From the NCBI GenBank assembly GCA_023230665.1, contig JALNWY010000070.1, positions 1 through 14,124 on the forward strand: a stretch of 14,124 nt of DNA. Direction: 5' to 3'. The DNA comes from Deltaproteobacteria bacterium. Lineage in GTDB: Bacteria; Desulfobacterota; Desulfomonilia; UBA1062. The notes beneath the pieces were generated by a model. That model made no database searches. It had not been told where the DNA came from and saw only the letters and a list, made by a program, of their open reading frames with translations. How positions within the stretch are numbered: position 1 is the first letter of the stretch; each line of letters opens with the position of its first letter. Positions 1 to 5,997 of this stretch are shown here, piece by piece. A program made the position numbers and the translations under genes.

Positions 1-2
1 AG

Positions 3-1301
3 ATACAGGGTGTTTTTGCAGCAGCCCGGGACATCGGTGAATTACGACAGGCACAACAGGCCCTCCTGGAGTCCCTCGATGAGTTGGAAACGAGGAATAT
101 CCTGCTCCAGGAAGAGATCGCCGAGCGTGAAAAGGCTGAAGCGGAGACGCGCAGGGTTGAAGCCCAGCTGGCCCAGGCTCAGAGGATCGAGGCTCTCGAC
201 AGGTTTGCAGGGGGCATTGCCCACGATCTGAACAACATCCTCTACCCCATAATCATCAACACAGAAGAACTCCTTGCTGAAGAACGGGAGGGATCCGATC
301 GCTATGAAATGCTTGATCAGACCTTGAAGGCGGCTTACCGACAGAGGGATCTCGTCAAGAAGATCCTCTCCTTCAGCAGGCGGAGTGAAAGGGCCAACAA
401 GCCGGTAAGAGTCGGGGCACTTCTTGAAGAAACGCTCTCTTTCCTGCGTTCCTCTCTCCCCAGTACGATCAGCATACAGGAGAACGTCCATGTGCAGACC
501 GATGTCGTCATGGGCGATCCGACACAGATCCAGCAGGTGATCGTGAATCTGTGCAAGAATGCAGCTGATGCCCTGGAGACAGGCAAGGGCGCCATAGAGA
601 TAGGGCTTACGAATGTCCGTATGAAACCTTTTTATAATTTTCAGGACATGGAATTAATAGACTATCTCAAGCTCACGGTCAAAGACACGGGCATGGGAAT
701 GAGCCATGAGGTGGCGGATCGGATTTTTGAGCCGTTCTTCACGAAAAAGGATGTCGGAAAGGGCACAGGCCTGGGGCTTCCTGTTGTTCACGGCATAGTA
801 AAGAGCCACAGCGGGGCTGTTAGGGTCGAAAGCGAAGAGGGAAAGGGCTCTCTCTTTGCGGTCTATCTCCCTATAAGTCATGAAGAGCTTCCCCCTCACG
901 CTTCTGATGCTGAAAGCACGCCATCAGTGCAGAACAAGGAGAGCATCCTCCTTGTCGATGACGAAGAGTTGATCCTTTCCAGCCTGCAAAAGACACTGAA
1001 GTTGTCCGGCTATCGGGTGACAGCGCTCCAGAATGGACAGGAAGCGCTCAAAGAGTTCAATGAGAATCCCGACAAATTTGATCTTGTCATCACCGATCTC
1101 ACCATGCCTGGCATGACCGGTTTAGAACTCTCCCAAAAGCTCCAAGAAAAACGCCCCGGCCTCCCCATAATACTCTGTACCGGGTTCAATGATATCATAA
1201 GCCAGCAGGAAGCAAAGTCTTTCGGCATAAAGGAACTGCTCCTGAAACCAGCCGGCAGCAAAGATCTCAAAGATGCTATACGCCGGGCATTTGCGAACTG
1301 A
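3..1301 (+). CDS. Hybrid sensor histidine kinase with C-terminal receiver domain (5'-truncated by window edge)
   Basis: The reading frame is open to the left edge, so the true start lies outside; an internal TTG at 84 is not credible as the start because residues before it continue a PAS ending (GVFAAARDI). After a coiled-coil linker rich in E, R, Q and A comes a HisKA dimerisation helix with the H-box AGGIAHDLNNIL; the phospho-acceptor His codon is at 222-224. A HATPase_c domain follows: N-box NLCKNAADAL, G1 DTGMGM, F-box FEPFFTKK and G2 GKGTGLGLPVV. A receiver domain ends the protein, with an acidic pair in LLVDDEE, phospho-acceptor Asp in VITDLTMPG (codon 1095-1097), Thr in ILCTG and Lys in LLLKPA. 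It should autophosphorylate on His and pass the phosphate to its own receiver Asp. The signal and any output partner are unknown. There is no DNA-binding domain in the visible part. It is convergent with the AraC-type gene, 84 bp away, and no clear terminator lies between them. Confidence 0.93.
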   Translation: MQGVFAAARDIGELRQAQQALLESLDELETRNILLQEEIAEREKAEAETRRVEAQLAQAQRIEALDRFAGGIAHDLNNILYPIIINTEELLAEEREGSDRYEMLDQTLKAAYRQRDLVKKILSFSRRSERANKPVRVGALLEETLSFLRSSLPSTISIQENVHVQTDVVMGDPTQIQQVIVNLCKNAADALETGKGAIEIGLTNVRMKPFYNFQDMELIDYLKLTVKDTGMGMSHEVADRIFEPFFTKKDVGKGTGLGLPVVHGIVKSHSGAVRVESEEGKGSLFAVYLPISHEELPPHASDAESTPSVQNKESILLVDDEELILSSLQKTLKLSGYRVTALQNGQEALKEFNENPDKFDLVITDLTMPGMTGLELSQKLQEKRPGLPIILCTGFNDIISQQEAKSFGIKELLLKPAGSKDLKDAIRRAFAN

Positions 1302-1385
1302 CATGGCTAACCGCTTCAATCAATCATGGCAAAGTATCAGGGTCCTCGTGCTACAAACGGCTGGAGAAGTAAAAAAGGATTTATG

Positions 1386-2438
1386 TCAGATCCTTGTCTT
1401 CCGGTAGCTGGTGGGAGTGGTACCTGTCCAGTTTTTGAAGGCATGGTAGAAATTTGCCACATCTTTGTAACCGAGCTTCACTGCAATGGTTTCTATGGGC
1501 AGGTCTGTTGAAGAGATGAGCTCGAGGGCCCTCTTTTTCCGGATGTCGTGTAAGAGGGATCTGAATGATATGCCTTCTGCGGCGAGGCGCCGCCTCAGGG
1601 TTCGGGTCGACATGTTCAGCCTGCGGGCCAGCTTGTCGAAACTGGGGGGCTCCTCATGCGGGAACAAAAGCTCCTGCTGTATCTTGTCCAGCGTGGATGT
1701 CTGCTCATGAAGCCGCGTGTAGGCCCGCTTGCAGTCTTTTTCATAGGTTTCCCTTGTCAGGGCATTGGCCAGGGGCATACGTTGAGACAGATAGCTTTTA
1801 TCGAAAATCACCTGATGCCTGTCTGCATTGAATGTAATGGGACAATTGAAGATGTCCTGGTATGCCTTGGCGTATTCGGGCCGCGGGTATGTCAGCTTCA
1901 GCTCTTTCAGAATGAACGGAGTTCCCAGCATATTGCAAAACAAGGTATAGGCTGAAACCGTATCGCGCTCGCACAGGAAGCGCCTCAGATCGCCGAACAC
2001 GATGAGCTCTTCGCAGCTCACGACGGCCAGGTCGTCTTTTACAGTGAGTTCGTATTTGCAATATGTCTGGGTGAGGTCGATATACTTGAACATCATGTGG
2101 ATCGCATCGAGCATGGTGTCGCAGAACATCGACGGGATGGCGACCCTGGTCATGGCGCTGACATTGTGCAGCCTGCCTATCTCAAGCCCGATCTTCGGGT
2201 CCGGAATCAGGAAAACGGCCCTGCGGAAGATCTTGAGCTCTTCCTCGGGCGAGATGAACATTTCCGGGTCGCCCAGGTCGCTCGGGCTCAAAGTGCTTCC
2301 ATACAGGAGAACCTCTGGCCCTATGTTGAATTTTTTCGCATATTCCACAAGGATGTTAAGGCTGTAAATGGAGCGCTTCAGGTTCAGGCGGTCTGTTGAT
2401 TTGATATGAATCCTCCTGAGATCAGGAGGCTGGCTCAT
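1386..2438 (-). CDS. AraC-family transcriptional regulator with arabinose-binding-type N-terminal domain
   Basis: About 350 aa. Residues about 20-210 fit the effector-binding N-terminal domain seen in OruR/ArgR-like AraC proteins; the closing stretch with LTYPRPEYAKAY and CPITFNADRHQVIFD is typical. Residues about 266-348 form the two helix-turn-helix motifs of AraC proteins: LARRLNMSTRTLRRRLAAEG, then ETIAVKLGYKDVANFYHAFK, ending in the conserved GTTPTSYRK. I chose the ATG at 2438 because a strong Shine-Dalgarno (GGGAGGGGAG, 2446-2455) lies 7 nt before it; a GTG at 2444 in the same frame would be too close to that site. The gene is divergent from the catabolic operon beginning at 2949, the usual layout for a local activator. 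The ligand would plausibly be the operon's substrate or its CoA ester (inference). It could instead regulate only itself or distant genes. Confidence 0.92.
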   Translation of the reverse strand: MSQPPDLRRIHIKSTDRLNLKRSIYSLNILVEYAKKFNIGPEVLLYGSTLSPSDLGDPEMFISPEEELKIFRRAVFLIPDPKIGLEIGRLHNVSAMTRVAIPSMFCDTMLDAIHMMFKYIDLTQTYCKYELTVKDDLAVVSCEELIVFGDLRRFLCERDTVSAYTLFCNMLGTPFILKELKLTYPRPEYAKAYQDIFNCPITFNADRHQVIFDKSYLSQRMPLANALTRETYEKDCKRAYTRLHEQTSTLDKIQQELLFPHEEPPSFDKLARRLNMSTRTLRRRLAAEGISFRSLLHDIRKKRALELISSTDLPIETIAVKLGYKDVANFYHAFKNWTGTTPTSYRKTRI

Positions 2439-2445
2439 ATGCACA

Positions 2446-2455
2446 CTCCCCTCCC
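2446..2455 (-). promoter_or_regulatory. Ribosome binding site deciding the start of the AraC-type gene
   Basis: On the minus strand the sequence reads GGGAGGGGAG followed by 7 nt and then ATG at 2438. The alternative GTG at 2444 would leave only one nucleotide of spacing, so the ATG is preferred. Confidence 0.6.
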
Positions 2456-2572
2456 ATCCGGTGCGCCTGCACTATCTTAAAAAACATCAAATCACCCCTC
2501 ATGGGCTCAACTCGCACGATAGGGTCAGCTCAATGCTGTCATCATGTCTCTTGCATATGTTTCACGACAAGA

Positions 2573-2588
2573 ATGATTGTATGATTGT
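2573..2588. repeat. Tandem direct repeat, two 8-bp units, candidate regulator site
   Basis: ATGATTGT occurs twice head to tail at 2573-2580 and 2581-2588, directly upstream of a TATAAT at 2593-2598. AraC-family proteins commonly bind direct repeats next to or over the -35 region, so this is a candidate operator. Adjacency to the AraC-type gene supports the idea, but the sequence alone cannot show binding. Confidence 0.4.
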
Positions 2589-2592
2589 AATA

Positions 2593-2598
2593 TATAAT
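2593..2598 (+). promoter_or_regulatory. Candidate -10 element (TATAAT) for the catabolic operon
   Basis: A perfect TATAAT with no good -35 hexamer at the expected spacing; the place of a -35 box is taken by the tandem ATGATTGT repeat. This arrangement would suit an activator-dependent promoter. If used for the operon at 2949 it gives an untranslated leader of about 350 nt. The region is AT-rich, so a chance match is possible. Confidence 0.3.
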
Positions 2599-2604
2599 CT
2601 ATAT

Positions 2605-2624
2605 ACATAAAAATCTACATAAAA
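2605..2624. repeat. Second direct repeat, ACATAAAA x2
   Basis: ACATAAAA is found at 2605-2612 and 2617-2624, a 12-bp spacing of about one helical turn. It lies just downstream of the ATGATTGT pair and could be a second regulator contact or only AT-rich coincidence. Confidence 0.25.
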
Positions 2625-2638
2625 GAGAATATGATCCG

Positions 2639-2948
2639 AGGCCATTTACATTGTGATCAGCGGCCAACAGGACGGCCATACCGGCTTCCGAATATCAACC
2701 CACTGGGATGAGACCATCCAGAAACCCGTATCCAGCCTTGCTCTCGCAATACAACCCAGCATGTATGCACGGCAAGCTCGCGGCCGGCCGTCCCTTCATG
2801 ACCGCTTTTCACAACTGAAATGTCTCCTGGTCGGATTGTTTGAATTCCTTCTTCCATCTATGCTCAGCCTCGGACCACTATGAAATGAACATATATTAAT
2901 ATGAAAATAAAATAATAAGATAATAAGACAATAATAGAAGGAGGGCTT
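2639..2948. other. Long upstream region of the catabolic operon, no convincing gene
   Basis: About 310 bp with no recognisable coding region: short open frames on both strands have no family-like sequence and lack ribosome binding sites. The first 220 bp are GC-richer and include a 10-bp palindrome (CGGCCGGCCG, near 2780). The last 70 bp are very AT-rich (2881-2938) and end in a strong Shine-Dalgarno. It is probably the leader or a second promoter region of the operon; a degenerate gene remnant cannot be excluded. Confidence 0.4.
2836..2864 (+). promoter_or_regulatory. Weak candidate sigma-70-type promoter
   Basis: TTGTTT (2836-2841) and TATGCT (2859-2864) are separated by 17 bp and lie about 85 bp before the ligase start, so transcription could begin just upstream of the AT-rich leader. 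Both hexamers are imperfect (three and four matches out of six), so this is tentative. Confidence 0.25.
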
Positions 2949-4547
2949 ATGTCTAGAGAACACGTGGCCGGGCTGTTTTGTGATGAGGTACAGGCAAAGT
3001 GTGAGCAGATGCCGGACTTCCCTGTGGTAATGTTCGAGAACGGAGAAAACCTGGCGGACGAGATGGTAACGTATGCCGACCTGTTCCTGAACGGGTGCAA
3101 GATCGCCAAGGCCCTCCAGGCGGCAGGCATCGGCAAGGGCGACCGCTTCAGTCTCGTCATGCGAAACCACCCTGAGTTCATCTATACCATGCTTGCAGCA
3201 TCCATGACCGGATCCGTCGTCGTGCCCATCGATCCTCGGTCAAAAGGGAGCAAGCTCAGCTACCAGATCAAGGATTCAAACTCAAAGGGCATCATCTTCA
3301 CCACAGAGTTCATGGATGAGGTGGAAAAATCCCTGGCCGAGGCCCCAGGGGTCAAGGTGGTGGGCGTTTCGTTCAAGGAAGGCTTCGATGTCCCCGTGCC
3401 CGACAGATACCCGTCTCTCAACGAGATCCTCGACGGTCCGGAAAAGGGACTCCCCGATAACCTGAACCGGGAGGTGAAGATACCCTTCGAGGTGATCTAC
3501 ACCTCCGGGACCACAGGCGATCCCAAGGGCGTGATCATCAAGGCAAACCGCATATCCATGTTTACCATGCTCGCCCAGTTCATCTGGCAGTATGCCCCGG
3601 ATGAGAAGCTCTACACCGGCCTCTCCCTCACCCATGGCAACGCCCAGTCCGTCACCCTGGTGCCCTCTCTCATGCTGAACATCCCCTCGGTCATCAGCCG
3701 CAAGTTCACCAAGAGCAGGCTCTGGGACATCTGCAGGAAGCACGGTTGCACCACCTTCTCGCTCCTGGGCGGCATGATGATGGGGATCTACAGCGAGCCC
3801 AAAAGGCCGGATGATGCCGATAACCCCGTGCGCAAAGTCCTCAGCGCGGGCACGCCCAGGAGCATCTGGGAAGACTTTGAGAAGCGCTTCAGCGTCAAGA
3901 TCCATGAGTGGTACGGAGCCGTGGAAGGGGGTTTCGCCCATAACGCCCCTGGCACCGGTCCCATCGGGTCCTTCGGCAAGCCCATCGATGGCGTCATGGA
4001 CATGAAAATCGTGCGGGAAGACGACTCCGAGTGCGAGCCCGGCGAGATCGGCGAGCTGGTCGTGGCCCAGAAGCAGGGCAAGGTGGAGGTGGAGTATCTT
4101 GGCAAGAAAAAGGCATCAGAGGAAAAGACCAGGGGCGGCGTACTCCGCACCGGAGACATGTGCCACAAGGACGAGAACGGCTGGCTGTTTTTTGACTTCC
4201 GCAAAGGCGGCGGCCTGAGGCGCCAGGGCGACTTCATCCTGCCCGAGTATGTGGAGAAGGCCATCGCAGACCTCGGCTACGTGAGCGATGTCTGTGTCTA
4301 CGGAATCCCGGCCGAGTCCGGCGCGCCCGGTGAGAGCGACATCGTGGCGGCCGTCGTGCCCGTATCCGGGGCAAAGCTCGATGTGAAGGTCATCTCCAAA
4401 GAGCTCGGCAAGACCCTGGAGAAATCATCCATCCCCCAGTACCTTCAGGTCGTGAACGAGATCCCCAAGACCGCCTCCGAAAAGAATCTCGACCGGGTGC
4501 TGCGCGATGAATTCAGCAAGGATGCCGGCAATGTCTTCGCATTTTAA
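2949..4547 (+). CDS. AMP-forming acyl-CoA synthetase (CaiC-like adenylate-forming enzyme)
   Basis: 532 aa, usual length for class I adenylate-forming ligases. Visible core motifs: the ATP-binding loop YTSGTTGDPKGV at 184-195, WYGAVEGG at 321-328 in place of the YGxTE motif (Glu326 kept), GVLRTGD at 397-403, FDFRKGGG at 416-422 at the hinge, and IPKTASEKNLDR at 505-516 with the likely catalytic Lys512. In the last motif the usual Gly before the Lys is Glu. It should convert a carboxylic acid, ATP and CoA to acyl-CoA, AMP and PPi in the cytoplasm, the entry step of the pathway encoded downstream. General similarity is to crotonobetaine/carnitine- or medium/aryl-acid CoA ligases; the substrate cannot be assigned. 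The start is supported by GAAGGAGGG at 2937-2945. It is the first gene of the operon, divergent from the AraC-type gene and 38 bp before the thiolase. Confidence 0.93.
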   Translation: MSREHVAGLFCDEVQAKCEQMPDFPVVMFENGENLADEMVTYADLFLNGCKIAKALQAAGIGKGDRFSLVMRNHPEFIYTMLAASMTGSVVVPIDPRSKGSKLSYQIKDSNSKGIIFTTEFMDEVEKSLAEAPGVKVVGVSFKEGFDVPVPDRYPSLNEILDGPEKGLPDNLNREVKIPFEVIYTSGTTGDPKGVIIKANRISMFTMLAQFIWQYAPDEKLYTGLSLTHGNAQSVTLVPSLMLNIPSVISRKFTKSRLWDICRKHGCTTFSLLGGMMMGIYSEPKRPDDADNPVRKVLSAGTPRSIWEDFEKRFSVKIHEWYGAVEGGFAHNAPGTGPIGSFGKPIDGVMDMKIVREDDSECEPGEIGELVVAQKQGKVEVEYLGKKKASEEKTRGGVLRTGDMCHKDENGWLFFDFRKGGGLRRQGDFILPEYVEKAIADLGYVSDVCVYGIPAESGAPGESDIVAAVVPVSGAKLDVKVISKELGKTLEKSSIPQYLQVVNEIPKTASEKNLDRVLRDEFSKDAGNVFAF

Positions 4548-4573
4548 AAATGGACTCTCTTTAAAAAAATGAA

Positions 4574-4579
4574 AAGGAG
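4574..4579 (+). promoter_or_regulatory. Ribosome binding site deciding the thiolase start
   Basis: AAGGAG at 4574-4579 abuts an ATG at 4580 but is 6 nt before the ATG at 4586, which is therefore the better start. The first ATG would be too close to the site to be read efficiently. Confidence 0.55.
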
Positions 4580-4585
4580 ATGCAC

Positions 4586-5824
4586 ATGAACAATGTATAT
4601 GTGATCGGAGTGGGCATGATACGCTTCGGCAAGTACCTCGACGGATCAGTGCGGGGGATGGCCGGGGATGCCCTGAACCTCGTGCTTGCCGACGCAGCCC
4701 TGGGGGTCGAGGATCTGCAGGCTGCCTATGTTTCCAATTCCTTTTGGGGAATGTTTGCAAACCAGCATTCCATCCGTGGCGAGGTCATGCTCTGGGACAC
4801 GGGTTTGAGCGGGCTTCCCATCGTGAACTGCGAAAACGCCTGCGCCGGGGCGTCGACCGCCTTTCACCTGGGATATACAGCCGTCCTTTCCGGCATGTAC
4901 GATGTGGTGCTGGCGCTGGGCTCCGAGAAGATCACCCACCAGAACAAGGCGCTTTCCTTAAGCGCTTATGCCACCTGCATGGATGTCGAGAACTTCGAGT
5001 CTCATATCAATATGCTCATGGAACTCAACAAGAAGCTCGATTTCACGCCTCCGCCGGGCGAGACCCCGCCGGGAGAAGGAAGGAGCATTTTCATGGACGC
5101 CTATGCCATGGGCGCACGCTGGCACATGAAGAAATACGGATCCACCAAGCGGCAGCTTGCCGTGATCTGCTCCAAGAACCATTTCCATGGATCGCTCAAT
5201 CCTAATTCGCAGTTCCAGGAGACCATGACCGTGGACGATGTCATGAACGCCCGGTCGGTCACCTACCCCCTCACGGTGCCCATGTGCGCTCCGGTCGGTG
5301 ATGGCGCAGCCGCAGCCATCCTCTGCTCGGAGCGATACCTGAGGAAGCTCAAAAACGCCCGGCCGGTGAAGATCAGGGCGTCAGTGCTCGGATCAGCCAC
5401 CCATCGGGACATCGACGGGGAGGATATCGGCGAGCGGCTTTCGAGGAAGGCCTATGAGATTGCCGGGATCGGTCCCATGGATGTCGATCTGGCCGAGCTT
5501 CATGACGCAACAGCCTACGGAGAGCTCCATCAGACCGAGGCCATGGGGTTTTGTGCGCCCGGTGAAGGCGGGCCTTTTGCGGAGTCAGGAGTCACGGCCC
5601 TGGGAGGCAAGCTGCCGGTGAACACGAGCGGTGGTCTTGAATGCCGGGGCCATCCGATCGGGGCGTCCGGCCTTGCCCAGATCCACGAGGTGGTGACCCA
5701 GCTCAGGGGCGAGGCGGGGAAGCGCCAGGTCGAAGGCGCGCGCATCGCTCTGACTGAGAACGGAGGAGGGAATCTCGGCGTGGAGGAGGCCTCCATGACC
5801 ATCCATATATTCGAGAAGGTTTGA
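4586..5824 (+). CDS. SCP2/lipid-transfer-type thiolase family protein
   Basis: 412 aa from ATG 4586. The N-terminal thiolase fold carries the nucleophilic Cys in NCENACAGAS (Cys86); the C-terminal half has ELHDATAYGE (His306) and the GHPIGASG motif (His356), the pattern of SCP2/SCPx-type thiolases rather than classical FadA. Near the C-terminus, where a typical thiolase has a CxGGG motif with the second catalytic Cys, this protein reads TENGGGNLG, and the HDA motif also lacks the Cys present as HDC in some SCP2 thiolases. It probably performs acyl transfer or CoA-dependent retro-Claisen/retro-aldol cleavage of the acyl-CoA chain. Related proteins (the BbsAB and archaeal ACAT families, and Ltp-type aldolases) often need a DUF35 zinc-domain partner; none lies in this window. 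It is the second gene of the operon, 38 bp after the ligase and 173 bp before the oxidoreductase fusion. Confidence 0.9.
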   Translation: MNNVYVIGVGMIRFGKYLDGSVRGMAGDALNLVLADAALGVEDLQAAYVSNSFWGMFANQHSIRGEVMLWDTGLSGLPIVNCENACAGASTAFHLGYTAVLSGMYDVVLALGSEKITHQNKALSLSAYATCMDVENFESHINMLMELNKKLDFTPPPGETPPGEGRSIFMDAYAMGARWHMKKYGSTKRQLAVICSKNHFHGSLNPNSQFQETMTVDDVMNARSVTYPLTVPMCAPVGDGAAAAILCSERYLRKLKNARPVKIRASVLGSATHRDIDGEDIGERLSRKAYEIAGIGPMDVDLAELHDATAYGELHQTEAMGFCAPGEGGPFAESGVTALGGKLPVNTSGGLECRGHPIGASGLAQIHEVVTQLRGEAGKRQVEGARIALTENGGGNLGVEEASMTIHIFEKV

Positions 5825-5845
5825 GGCGTTTTCCGCTGCAGAGGC

Positions 5846-5865
5846 TGCCCCGGGGACCCGGGGCA
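5846..5865. repeat. Perfect inverted repeat between thiolase and oxidoreductase genes
   Basis: Two 9-bp arms, TGCCCCGGG and CCCGGGGCA, are separated by two bases, 22 bp after the thiolase stop. A transcript hairpin here would be very stable. It is not followed by a T-run, so it is more likely an mRNA stabiliser or processing/attenuation element inside the operon than an intrinsic terminator. Confidence 0.45.
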
Positions 5866-5997
5866 TGGGGGCTCTGTCCGCCCTCCTCCTGCGCTTGAAT
5901 GCTGATTGCCTGAACCTCCTCTTGTCCGGGTGATGGGAAGGGATTCAAAAAAAACGCTTTTCCTGTGAGTATGATTTTTTAAAAAAGGGGGTAATGT

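Noticed and set aside
1302..1385. Terminator between the convergent kinase and AraC-type genes
   Set aside because: No stable inverted repeat with a T-run was found in these 84 bp.
2545..2560. Possible sigma-54 (-24/-12) site around TTGCAT
   Set aside because: The required GG about ten bases upstream of the GC is absent, so the pair does not fit the consensus.
2653..2883. 76-codon open frame in the divergent region
   Set aside because: No ribosome binding site, no recognisable motif; treated as leader DNA rather than a gene.
3282..3941. 219-codon minus-strand open frame
   Set aside because: Antisense to the CoA ligase; no start signal or recognisable domain.
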